Assembly (NCBI RefSeq): GCF_000355805.1
Contig: NZ_CM001837.1
Span: 2,012,155-2,076,154 of the forward strand
Length of the DNA: 64,000 nucleotides
Direction of reading: 5' to 3'
Source: Dokdonia sp. PRO95
GTDB taxonomy: Bacteria; Bacteroidota; Bacteroidia; Flavobacteriales; Flavobacteriaceae
Made by a program: the position numbers and the translations under genes. Positions 41,631 to 49,953 of this stretch are shown in pieces. Position 1 is the first letter of the stretch, and every line of letters starts with the position of its first letter. The notes under the pieces were generated by a model. It searched no databases and was not told the origin of the DNA. It saw only the letters and a program-made list of their open reading frames with translations.

Positions 41631-42512
41631 TCAGTTTTGCTCTATTTCGGTTTCAATAGTGATATTAAAGGTTGCACCTGGTGAAAGCGTTTTATAAGAA
41701 CCTTTTTTAGTGATATCGATACTTTCATCTTCACTATCTGGAAGTCCTAACCAGGGTTCAATACACACATAGTCTGCACCAGGTTTTGACCATAATGCCA
41801 GGTTTGGATAATCCTTAAAGCGCACGATAACACCTTTCTTTTTATCTTTTTTACGCAGTCGTACCCAGTCATAATTAATGTCTGTAAAGATGAGCGCATC
41901 TTCATTAAAGATCGTTTCTGAGAGTGGTAATTGGCCGTTATCAGTTTTAATAGGTCGTGTTGTAGGAGATAATAATCCACTATCTCCTAGTGTGCGAGAC
42001 TCAAGATTAAGTGGCTCTGGAAACTCAATGACATAATCAGATAGTGCAGTATGCTCATCAAGCGGGCAAGCATAAGCAGTGTGACCACCACATGCAAAAT
42101 GCATAGGCACGGTATCATTATTTGTAACCGTATAGGTCATTAACAACCGATACTCAACAAGGGTAAAGCTTACGCGAAAATGGAACGTATATGGATACTG
42201 TCGTAATGTTTCATCAGAACTTGTGAGCGTAAAAGAACAACTAGACGCGTCGTGTTGCTGAAATTCAAGCTGCTCATTATTTCTTATAATTCCATGCTTA
42301 GTCATAGCATAGTCTTCTCCATTAAAAACAATCTTGTTCTCCTTGATATTACCAATAGCAGGAAACAACACCGGCGAACTACTTCCCCAAACTGAAGGAT
42401 CAATTTGCCAGATGTATTCTTCACCAGTCTCCTTATTAATTAAAGAACGTATTTCTGCCCCTTTTGAAGTAATGGTACAGATGAGGTTTTCGTTTTGTAT
42501 GGTGTGGAGCAT
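41631..42512 (-). CDS. aldose 1-epimerase family protein (LacX-like)
   Basis: 293 residues, galactose mutarotase fold. KHGIIRNNEQLEF (His near 74), CGGHTAYACPL (His near 143, the usual catalytic pair) and YVCIEPWLGLPD with the catalytic Glu (near 253) are present. Interconverts alpha and beta anomers of a sugar or sugar phosphate; substrate not deduced. Two bp from the downstream end of an unrelated membrane protein gene. Confidence 0.87.
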   Translation of the reverse strand: MLHTIQNENLICTITSKGAEIRSLINKETGEEYIWQIDPSVWGSSSPVLFPAIGNIKENKIVFNGEDYAMTKHGIIRNNEQLEFQQHDASSCSFTLTSSDETLRQYPYTFHFRVSFTLVEYRLLMTYTVTNNDTVPMHFACGGHTAYACPLDEHTALSDYVIEFPEPLNLESRTLGDSGLLSPTTRPIKTDNGQLPLSETIFNEDALIFTDINYDWVRLRKKDKKKGVIVRFKDYPNLALWSKPGADYVCIEPWLGLPDSEDESIDITKKGSYKTLSPGATFNITIETEIEQN

Positions 42513-42514
42513 GG

Positions 42515-43072
42515 TTATGTATTTTTTGTTGGTCCATTTATTAGATTATCGTCACGTTTTCTTATTTCCCATATTAAAACTATAACTACAATTATATATC
42601 TAAGTATAGGTATGAATGCCAAATTTGCAAGAAGTTGTAAATTTTCTTTTTTTAGTTCATAAAAGTTGTCAAACTCAGTTGGAAAAGTACTAATCAAAAA
42701 TCCAGTGCCGAAGAAGGATGATAGAAACTGTAGTGTGATAATTATAAAAAAGATGGAAATAAAACTAAATAACCATTTCTTACTATTTATGATAATGGAT
42801 AATTTGACATACTTCGCACATACTACTATAGCGATTGTAAAAATAACAGTACCCGTTATTTCAGGCACCCATAAAGAGCTTATCGAATTAGAATTGAAAA
42901 TTATTAGCAATTGTTCTATCACATATTTAATTAAGTGAGAGAATTCTAAAATTGAGAATAGACCAAATGCTCCTATTCCTAAAAGGCTTATAAGTGTGTG
43001 TTTATTTATTTCCAAAGTAGTCTTTTTTATAAATCTACGTGCTTTCTTTAGGATTTCAACTTTTATGCACAA
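42515..43072 (-). CDS. four-helix membrane protein, unknown
   Basis: 185 residues, strongly AT-rich codons. Transmembrane helices at about 27-47, 70-88, 96-118 and 146-168; basic ends. No family recognised. It is upstream of the aldose epimerase gene with a 2-bp gap, so one transcript is likely. Lower GC than its neighbours might mean recent acquisition, but the gene is too short to be sure. Confidence 0.6.
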   Translation of the reverse strand: MCIKVEILKKARRFIKKTTLEINKHTLISLLGIGAFGLFSILEFSHLIKYVIEQLLIIFNSNSISSLWVPEITGTVIFTIAIVVCAKYVKLSIIINSKKWLFSFISIFFIIITLQFLSSFFGTGFLISTFPTEFDNFYELKKENLQLLANLAFIPILRYIIVVIVLIWEIRKRDDNLINGPTKNT

Positions 43073-43130
43073 TTTAAATCGGCTGTATCCTCTGTTTATA
43101 TGAATGGAGTAGGTGTTTGAGGAATCAAGT

Positions 43131-43144
43131 TTTCGCGAAAGCGT
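43131..43144. repeat. TTTCGCGAAA palindrome, copy 15 (decayed)
   Basis: Ten-bp core with the right arm GCGTAA intact and the left arm mutated; intergenic, upstream of TldD. Confidence 0.75.
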
Positions 43145-43273
43145 AAAATTTTAAGATATAATTAGCATTTATACTACAAGACACCTTAACATAAATTCTG
43201 ATATTATACTGCTTTTAATAATTATATGTTAAAAACGCAATAAAACAAACAATTCAATAAAACCTAAGACCTT

Positions 43274-44908
43274 ATGAAAAGACGAAATTTTGTCCAACTC
43301 GCTGGTATGGGAGCAGGTGCCTTAATGGTGCCATCGATGATGCTGGGAAACAATATCCCAACAGAAGCACTGCTCGAACCAGGAATGGACGTACTGCTTA
43401 AAAAACAAATGGCAGATGTCGCCCTTAATACGGCAAAAGGTTTAGGTGCTTCATATGCAGATGCTAGAATAGGGAGATACCTAAACCAGTTTGTGCGCAC
43501 GCGTGAAGATAAAGTGCAAGGCGTTGTAAATACCGAATCTTTTGGGATAGGGATACGCGTGATTGCAAATGGTACTTGGGGTTTTGCATCTACTAATGAT
43601 GTGACGCCAGATGGTATCCAGAAGGCAACAGAGCAGGCAGTAGCAATTGCTAAGGCTAACTCAAAATTTCAAACCAACCCAGTAGTGCTAGCTCCAGAAG
43701 CTTCTTACGGAGAGGTGAGCTGGAAAACGCCTATTAAAAAAGACTTTAAAGAAGTACCGGTATCTGAGAAGGTAGAGCTGTTGCTTACGGCAAATGCTGC
43801 TGCGCAGTCTAATGGTGCAAACTTTGTAAACTCTGCGCTCTTTATGGTAAATGAGCAAAAGTATTTTGCCTCTACCGAAGGGTCATATATTGATCAAGAT
43901 GTGCACCGTATCTGGCCTACATTTGGCGTGACGGCTGTAGGTGGTGGTAAGTTTAAAACCCGCCAGGCTATGAGTGCTCCTATGGGACTTGGGTATGAAT
44001 ACCTAGATGGTCTTGAGTCAGAAAAACTTGAAGGTCCGCAAGGATTGAAGTTATATAGAAATAGCTACGATATTATAGAAGATGCTGCCATGGCGGCAAA
44101 GCAGGCTAAAGAAATGCTTACGGCAAAATCTGTAGATGCTGGTAAATATGATCTTGTACTAGAGCCTAACCACTTAGGTCTTACCATTCACGAGTCTGTA
44201 GGTCACCCTACGGAGCTTGATCGTGTACTTGGGTATGAGGCAAACTATGCAGGAACAAGTTTTGCAACCATAGATAAGTGGAAGTCTAAAAACTTTAAAT
44301 ATGGTAGTGACCTTGTAAACATTGTAGCAGATAAGCAACAAGTGGGATCACTAGGAGCTGTAGGCTGGGATGATGAAGGTGTAAAAACCAAGCAATGGGA
44401 TATCATACGTAATGGTGTGCTGGTAAATTACCAGGCAATACGTGACCAAGTACAAATGATAGACCAGAACGAATCTCATGGATGTTGTTATGCGCAAAGT
44501 TGGAACGATGTACAGTTCCAGCGTATGCCTAATATCTCGCTAGAGCCAGGTAAGGAGCCGTATTCTATTAACGATATGATTAAGGATGTAGAAAAAGGAA
44601 TCTACATTGCAGGGCGTGGATCTTATTCTATTGACCAGCAGCGATATAACTTCCAGTTTGGTGGTACCATGTATTACGAGATTAAGGATGGAAAAATAGT
44701 TGGGATGCTCAATGATGTAGCATACCAGTCTAATACACAAGAGTTCTGGAATTCTTGTGCAAAAATATGTGATCAGAGTGACTACCGTCTCTTTGGATCA
44801 TTCTTCGACGGGAAAGGGCAGCCTTCACAAGTGAGCGCAGTATCACATGGAAGTGCCACGACACGATTTAATGATATTAATGTTATCAACACGGGTCGTA
44901 ACGTTTAA
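43274..44908 (+). CDS. tldD: TldD-family metalloprotease subunit with Tat signal
   Basis: 544 residues. MKRRNFVQLAGMGAGALMVP at the N-terminus has the twin-arginine signal pattern (RR, then a hydrophobic core), so this copy should be exported folded. HESVGHPTELDRV (about 306-318) is the zinc HExxxH motif of TldD; DVQFQRMPNISLEPG is also typical. TldD/TldE degrade unfolded peptides or mature peptide natural products. TldE follows 26 bp downstream without any signal peptide, a compartment mismatch. Confidence 0.92.
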   Translation: MKRRNFVQLAGMGAGALMVPSMMLGNNIPTEALLEPGMDVLLKKQMADVALNTAKGLGASYADARIGRYLNQFVRTREDKVQGVVNTESFGIGIRVIANGTWGFASTNDVTPDGIQKATEQAVAIAKANSKFQTNPVVLAPEASYGEVSWKTPIKKDFKEVPVSEKVELLLTANAAAQSNGANFVNSALFMVNEQKYFASTEGSYIDQDVHRIWPTFGVTAVGGGKFKTRQAMSAPMGLGYEYLDGLESEKLEGPQGLKLYRNSYDIIEDAAMAAKQAKEMLTAKSVDAGKYDLVLEPNHLGLTIHESVGHPTELDRVLGYEANYAGTSFATIDKWKSKNFKYGSDLVNIVADKQQVGSLGAVGWDDEGVKTKQWDIIRNGVLVNYQAIRDQVQMIDQNESHGCCYAQSWNDVQFQRMPNISLEPGKEPYSINDMIKDVEKGIYIAGRGSYSIDQQRYNFQFGGTMYYEIKDGKIVGMLNDVAYQSNTQEFWNSCAKICDQSDYRLFGSFFDGKGQPSQVSAVSHGSATTRFNDINVINTGRNV

Positions 44909-44934
44909 TCGTCAATTTTTAAAGAAGAAACACA

Positions 44935-46251
44935 ATGGGAATATTTTCAAAAGAAGAGGCAAAAAAAGTAATGGAGAAAGCAATGAGCTTCTCTACTGCA
45001 GATGCCTGCGTTATAAATTTAGGCGGTAGCGAGAGTGGTAACATCCGTTATGCACGTAACTCTGTTTCTACCTCAGGACACCAGTCTAACCAGAGTCTTG
45101 CGGTCACTGCAAGTTTTGGTAAAAAATCAGGCACAGCAACCATAGACGAGTTTGATGATGCGTCACTTGAAAAAGTGGTAAAACGTGCAGAAGAACTTGC
45201 AAAGCTTGCTCCAGAAAACCCTGAATTTATGGAGCCATTAGGACCGCAAACGTATGACGAGTCAAAAACGTATGTAGAGGCAACGGCAAACATGACTCCA
45301 GAGTATAGAGCACAGGTAGCGGAGAGCAGTATACAACCAGCCAAAGCAAATGATGTAACCGCAGCTGGTTTTCTAGATGGTGGTGCAGGCTTTAGCGCGA
45401 TGATGAATTCTAACGGACTGTTTGCTTATAACAAGTCGACTAACGTTGAGTTTACAGTAACCATGCGATCTAACGATGGTACGGGTTCTGGATGGGTAAC
45501 AAGAGATTTTAATGATGTGTCAAAATTTGACGCAGCAGAAGCTTCAAAAGTTGCTATTGATAAGGCAGTAATGTCTCGTGAAGCAAAAGCAATCGAGCCA
45601 GGTAAGTACACCGTAATTCTTGAACCGTCTGCCGGATTGGGATTACTTCAAGGACTCGGTCGTTCTATAAGTGCACGATCTGCAGATGAGGGAAGAAGCT
45701 TTATGTCTAAAGAAGGTGGAGGAACAAAATTAGGAGTCAAAATTGTAGATGAGCGTGTAAACCTATGGTCAGATCCTCTTAATGAAGAAGTGCCAGCAGG
45801 TACTTGGAACGGAGAAGGACAACCGCTTAAAAAGACGAGCTGGATAGAAAACGGAGTGGTAAAAAACCTTGCATACGATCGTTTCTGGGCAAAAGAAAAG
45901 GGTGTAAAGCCAGTACCGTTTCCTAGTAATTTTATCATGGGCGGTGGTGATGCATCTCTAGAAGATCTCATCAAGTCTACAAAGAAAGGGATCCTCGTTA
46001 CAAGACTATGGTACATACGTTCTGTAGATCCTCAAACATTACTGTACACAGGTCTTACCCGCGACGGAACTTTTTACATTGAGAACGGAAAAATCAAGTA
46101 TCCTGTAAAGAACTTCCGCTTTAATGAGAGTCCTATTATTATGCTTAATAATCTGGAAACTCTAGGCAAGCAAGTACGCGTAGATGGTAGTTTAATCCCG
46201 TATATGAAAATACGCGATTTTACATTTACCAGTCTTTCAGATGCTGTATAA
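44935..46251 (+). CDS. tldE: TldE/PmbA-family metalloprotease subunit
   Basis: 438 residues, the non-metal partner of TldD: no HExxxH motif. GIFSKEEAKKVMEKAMSFS start, NNxGxFxY-type NSNGLFAYNKSTNVEF block, VILEPSAGLGLLQGLG, and the glycine-rich GGGDASLEDLIKSTKKGILVTR (by ends) match PmbA/TldE. No export signal is visible, unlike TldD. It is followed by a terminator, so the pair forms its own transcript. Confidence 0.92.
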   Translation: MGIFSKEEAKKVMEKAMSFSTADACVINLGGSESGNIRYARNSVSTSGHQSNQSLAVTASFGKKSGTATIDEFDDASLEKVVKRAEELAKLAPENPEFMEPLGPQTYDESKTYVEATANMTPEYRAQVAESSIQPAKANDVTAAGFLDGGAGFSAMMNSNGLFAYNKSTNVEFTVTMRSNDGTGSGWVTRDFNDVSKFDAAEASKVAIDKAVMSREAKAIEPGKYTVILEPSAGLGLLQGLGRSISARSADEGRSFMSKEGGGTKLGVKIVDERVNLWSDPLNEEVPAGTWNGEGQPLKKTSWIENGVVKNLAYDRFWAKEKGVKPVPFPSNFIMGGGDASLEDLIKSTKKGILVTRLWYIRSVDPQTLLYTGLTRDGTFYIENGKIKYPVKNFRFNESPIIMLNNLETLGKQVRVDGSLIPYMKIRDFTFTSLSDAV

Positions 46252-46271
46252 AATCATATAAATTATATAAG

Positions 46272-46304
46272 ACTGGTTATCACAAAAGTGGTAGCCAGTT
46301 TTTA
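46272..46304 (+). terminator. intrinsic terminator after tldD-tldE
   Basis: ACTGGTTATCAC/GTGGTAGCCAGT stem with two G-U pairs, loop AAAA, then T-run. Confidence 0.75.
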
Positions 46305-46316
46305 TTTTAGGTTCGC

Positions 46317-46326
46317 TTTCGCGAAA
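46317..46326. repeat. TTTCGCGAAA palindrome, copy 16 (decayed)
   Basis: Core plus left arm CGC; right arm lost. Intergenic. Confidence 0.7.
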
Positions 46327-46353
46327 ATATTATTAATCTGAGATATCATTACA

Positions 46354-46902
46354 TTGAAAATAGTTCCATTTTCGTTATTAGTAGTATGTTTTTTAATCAT
46401 ATCCTGTCAAGAAAAATCTGCTTTTTTAACTAATTGTCTGTGTAAACAGATAGATGTGAAAGAAGGGATTAGAGTAGATGATAATATTGGACGATTTAGT
46501 TTTGAGGTTCCAAATGAAGATTGGGTGCCATATTTTCATACAGATCATTTAAGTAATGGCGTCACAGTAGGCTTAATTGATGGGGATAATTTTAAAACCT
46601 TTAGTATTACTGAACTAACGAAAGCTGAGAATTGGAAGAGTAAAGAAAATACTCAAGCTGATGTTGAAGCAAATTTTAATATTATCGAATCGGGGCGCAT
46701 TGTTATTGACGGTCAGGAATCTCTTTGGAATTTAGTAGATTTTAATACTGATTCGATACCATCTTTATCTCTTTACGTGACTGTTGAGCATCCTACAGAA
46801 AACTGGTTTTACACGTTAAACCTTTCTGTGAGTACAGATAAATATGGTAAAAAAGATTTGTGTGAACTTGAAAATCTAATTTTAAGATTTAGAACAAACT
46901 AA
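46354..46902 (+). CDS. lipoprotein of unknown function (TTG start)
   Basis: 182 residues, start TTG at 46354 because it opens a clean lipoprotein signal (FLIISC) and no ATG is available in frame. The mature part has FSFEVPNEDWVPYFHTDHLSN and a beta-rich segment with SLSLYVTVEHPTENWFYTLNLSV (by ends); a small PsbP-like or DUF-type domain is possible, but I do not recognise the family. Overlaps the next gene by one base. Confidence 0.68.
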   Translation: MKIVPFSLLVVCFLIISCQEKSAFLTNCLCKQIDVKEGIRVDDNIGRFSFEVPNEDWVPYFHTDHLSNGVTVGLIDGDNFKTFSITELTKAENWKSKENTQADVEANFNIIESGRIVIDGQESLWNLVDFNTDSIPSLSLYVTVEHPTENWFYTLNLSVSTDKYGKKDLCELENLILRFRTN

Positions 46903-47522
46903 TGCCAAACAAATTCTTCTTTACGCGCTTGCAATACGAATCTGGAGACTGGGACGTAGATCAGCGTATGCCTTCTAATTTGCTCAACTCACTGGTAGAG
47001 TATACCACCCTTGCGGTAGATACTACAGAGAACATTATCTCACTAGCGAGCGATGAGATTTTTAAATGTCCGTTTTGTTATATCTCAGGACATAAGCTCG
47101 TACAGTTCACAAAGAAGGAAAAAGAGAATTTTAAAAAATATATAGAAAACGGAGGTTTTGTTTTTGCAGATGACTGCAATCACGACATCGACGGATTATT
47201 TGCCAAATCATTTGAGCGCCAGATGGAAGAGATTTTTGGTCAAGATGCATTAAAAAAGATTCCCAACGATCACGAGATTTATAACGTCTTTTTTGAATTT
47301 GAAGACGGTCCACCCACCACAAGTCAAGAACTAAACGGCTGGGGAGATGATCTCGTACATGAGTACCTAAAAGCCATTGAGGTTAATGGAAGAATAGGAG
47401 TACTGTACAGCAACAAAGATTACGGCTGCGAGTGGGATTATGATTTCAGAAACAAACGTTGGTATAAAATTGATAACACAAAATTTGGAGTGAATATCGT
47501 GATGTATGCATTGACATCATAA
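46902..47522 (+). CDS. DUF4159 domain protein
   Basis: 206 residues, one DUF4159 domain: FFFTRLQYESGDWDVDQ start, FKCPFCYISGHKLVQFTKKEKENF (by ends), GGFVFADDCNHDIDGLF with a conserved acidic patch, and a C-terminal GVNIVMYALTS. The fold resembles a class I glutamine amidotransferase-like sheet without catalytic residues. DUF4159 genes accompany MoxR/DUF58 gene sets, as here; the role in that complex is unknown. Confidence 0.85.
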   Translation: MPNKFFFTRLQYESGDWDVDQRMPSNLLNSLVEYTTLAVDTTENIISLASDEIFKCPFCYISGHKLVQFTKKEKENFKKYIENGGFVFADDCNHDIDGLFAKSFERQMEEIFGQDALKKIPNDHEIYNVFFEFEDGPPTTSQELNGWGDDLVHEYLKAIEVNGRIGVLYSNKDYGCEWDYDFRNKRWYKIDNTKFGVNIVMYALTS

Positions 47523-47528
47523 ATCGCC

Positions 47529-47740
47529 AACATCTCCCTGACTCCCTCTTCAAAGAGGGACACTGTTGCGATAAGAGTTTGCTTTTGCTTCGCAAAAGCA
47601 ACTTAAAAAGTTCCCCTCTTCGAAGAGGGGCTAGGGGAGATGTTTTACAGGAGAAGCTAAGAGGAGAGTAATATTGATAAGATGAACCCAAACATAGAAT
47701 TTTCCCACCCTTCAGGGCGGGGAGAGGAAAATTCAGAAAG
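47529..47740. repeat. composite dispersed repeat, copy A
   Basis: Outer inverted repeat CATCTCCCTGACTCCCTC with GAGGGGCTAGGGGAGATG at 47531-47548 and about 47625-47642, inner hairpin TTTGCTTTTGC-TTCG-CAAAAGCAA, then TTTTACAGGAGAAGCTAAG and, near 47706, CCCTTCAGGGCGGGGAGAGG. The same parts in the same order recur in copy B. No coding potential: the open frames across it are repeat translations. Confidence 0.85.
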
Positions 47741-47753
47741 AGAAAGTAAACAG

Positions 47754-48010
47754 CCAACATCTCCCTGACTCCCTCTTCAAAGAGGGACACTGTTGCGAGA
47801 AGAGTTTGCTTTTGCTTTTGCTTTGCAAAAAGCAACTTAAAAGTTCTCCTCTTCGAAGAGGGGTTAGGGGAGATGTTTTACAGGAGAAGCTAAGAGGAAG
47901 AAAATGATGTTTTACAGGAGTAACTAAGAGAAAGAGTACAATATTGAAAAGAACAACCAAGTCCAGAATTTTCTACCCTTCAGGGTTGGGGAGAGAAAAT
48001 TTGGAACAGA
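47754..48010. repeat. composite dispersed repeat, copy B
   Basis: Same order of parts as copy A (about 90% alike over the first 100 bp). The inner hairpin is lengthened by one CTTTTG, the TTTTACAGGAG..CTAAGAG block is doubled (47876 and about 47909), and it ends with CCCTTCAGGGTTGGGGAGAG just before the MoxR gene. Together A and B fill the whole 507-bp gap. Confidence 0.85.
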
Positions 48011-48029
48011 GATTTAATAAGGTAAAACT

Positions 48030-49028
48030 ATGAATAACACACTAACCGAATTACAACAAGAAGTAACCACACTCACTGGGAAGCTTAAAGATCTTAAGAA
48101 AGAGATTGCAAAGGTGATTATTGGTCAAGAGGAAACGGTAGAGCAATTGCTTATTACGTTTCTTGCTGGTGGTCACGCCTTGTTAGAAGGAGTTCCTGGG
48201 CTTGCAAAAACTTTGATGATTCGCACCTTGTCACAGGCGATAGACTTGGATTTTAAACGTATCCAATTTACGCCAGATTTAATGCCTTCAGATATTATTG
48301 GGACAGAGATTCTGGAGGAAGATCAGGCTACGGGTAAAAAGTTTTTCGAATTCAAGAAGGGACCTATTTTTGCAAATATCATCCTAGCCGATGAGATTAA
48401 CCGTACACCGCCAAAAACACAAGCTGCATTACTGGAAGCGATGCAAGAATTTGAGGTGACCTATTCTGGTAAAACTTATAGTCTTGAGCGTCCATTTTTT
48501 ATACTCGCAACTCAAAATCCTATTGAGCAATCGGGTACATTTCCATTACCAGAGGCGCAGCAAGATCGTTTTTTGTTCTATATCAAAATAGGATATCCTA
48601 CAGCAGCAGAGGAAACTCATATTTTAAAAAGTACTACGAGTGGCGTTAAGCAGACAGTGCATTCTGTACTCACAGGAGCAGATATTTTACGACTACAGCA
48701 ACTTGTAAGAGAGGTGCCTATAAGCGATAATCTCATTGATTTTGTAAGTACGATAGTACGTGCGACCAGACCAGAAACTACCACAAATGACTATGTAAAA
48801 CAATGGGTAGGCTGGGGCGCAGGCCCAAGAGCGGGGCAGGCAATGATTCTTACAGCAAAAGCGAGAGCGCTCTCACAAGGTAGAATGGCAGTAACACTAG
48901 AAGACATTAAAAATGTGGCCTTACCAGTATTGCGTCATAGAGTGATTGTCAACTTCAAGGCAGAGGCAGAAGGGATTACATCAGACCAAGTAACCACTCA
49001 CTTACTTAAAGAAATAAACTTAGCCTAA
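48030..49028 (+). CDS. MoxR-family AAA+ ATPase
   Basis: 332 residues. Walker A GVPGLAKT (about 55-62), Walker B and sensor region LADEINRTPPKTQAALLEAM (about 119-138), sensor 1 in ILATQNP (about 156-162) and the pore and C-terminal lid blocks are all present. MoxR ATPases assist assembly or cofactor insertion of proteins with VWA domains; DUF58 and BatA-like products downstream are the usual clients. First gene of the operon after the repeats. Confidence 0.94.
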   Translation: MNNTLTELQQEVTTLTGKLKDLKKEIAKVIIGQEETVEQLLITFLAGGHALLEGVPGLAKTLMIRTLSQAIDLDFKRIQFTPDLMPSDIIGTEILEEDQATGKKFFEFKKGPIFANIILADEINRTPPKTQAALLEAMQEFEVTYSGKTYSLERPFFILATQNPIEQSGTFPLPEAQQDRFLFYIKIGYPTAAEETHILKSTTSGVKQTVHSVLTGADILRLQQLVREVPISDNLIDFVSTIVRATRPETTTNDYVKQWVGWGAGPRAGQAMILTAKARALSQGRMAVTLEDIKNVALPVLRHRVIVNFKAEAEGITSDQVTTHLLKEINLA

Positions 49029-49055
49029 TCAGCATAATAGCAGCAAAGAATAAAT

Positions 49056-49952
49056 ATGCCAAAAGACGATTATAAATCGCTACTTAAACCCGAAGTGATA
49101 AACAGAGTTTCTGGATTATCACTTATTTCGCGCGTTATCGTAGACGGTTATCTGTCTGGACTTAATAAAAGTAGGCGAGTAGGGGCTGGGTTAGAATTTA
49201 GTCAATATCGAGGCTATGAACCTGGTGATGACCTCAGGTTACTAGACTGGAAAATGCTTGCTCGTTCCGGTAGATATTACATCAAGCAGTCAGAGATAGA
49301 TACTCATATCTCTGTGAGATTTATAGTAGACGCAAGCATGTCTATGCTTCATAAGGAAGGTGATATTTCAAAAATAGAATATGCAAATGTGCTCGTGGCA
49401 AGTCTTGCACATCTAGCACAAACGCAAGGTGATGCGATAGGTTTACTTACGGTAAATAATCAAAAGTTAGAAGCATTGCAGCCGGCTATTGGGAAGCAGC
49501 ATTTTAATAGATTCTTGTACCAATTATTGCAATTAAAAAATCAAGGCACTTGGCCTAAGCAGTTGGCAAGTGAGAAGCTACATAATCGTAGTCATAAAGA
49601 ACTTATATTTTTCATTACAGATTTTTATGAAAAGGACGAAGAAATTATAACAATGATTAAACAGCTTAAAACTGCCAGAAACGAAGTCGCAGTGTTGCAT
49701 TTGCTAGGTAAGAGCGAACTAGAATTTGATTACAAAGGACAAGTTATTTTTGAAGATCTTGAAACTGGTGCTAAGGTCAAGGTAAACGCAAAGTTTGCAA
49801 AAGCTACTTATTTACAAGCGCTAGAGCAATCTATGAGTAATACCAAGGAAGCGTTACTTACTAGCGGTATAGACTATGAGTTATTTTCACTAGAAGACCA
49901 TATTGGCGAAGCATTGCATTTATTCTTAAAAAAGCGAAGCGCTATTTTTTGA
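49056..49952 (+). CDS. DUF58 (VWA-like) protein
   Basis: 298 residues. SQYRGYEPGDDLRLLDWKMLARSGRYYIKQSE (about 48-80, by ends SQYRGYEPGDDLRLLDWK and YYIKQSE) is the DUF58 signature, followed by a VWA-like fold with the metal site DASMSMLHK (about 91-99) and TDFYEKDEEI later. Works with MoxR. No membrane segment, so it is cytosolic. One base separates it from the next gene (stop TGA then ATG). Confidence 0.92.
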   Translation: MPKDDYKSLLKPEVINRVSGLSLISRVIVDGYLSGLNKSRRVGAGLEFSQYRGYEPGDDLRLLDWKMLARSGRYYIKQSEIDTHISVRFIVDASMSMLHKEGDISKIEYANVLVASLAHLAQTQGDAIGLLTVNNQKLEALQPAIGKQHFNRFLYQLLQLKNQGTWPKQLASEKLHNRSHKELIFFITDFYEKDEEIITMIKQLKTARNEVAVLHLLGKSELEFDYKGQVIFEDLETGAKVKVNAKFAKATYLQALEQSMSNTKEALLTSGIDYELFSLEDHIGEALHLFLKKRSAIF

Positions 49953-49953
49953 T

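Noticed and set aside
42515-43072. Genomic island around the AT-rich membrane protein
   Set aside because: A single short gene, no integrase, tRNA or repeat border.
47446-47960. Minus-strand open frames reading SPLxPLRRGE-like peptides
   Set aside because: They are translations of the composite repeat (both copies give the same peptide) and one overlaps the DUF4159 gene; no start or conserved domain.
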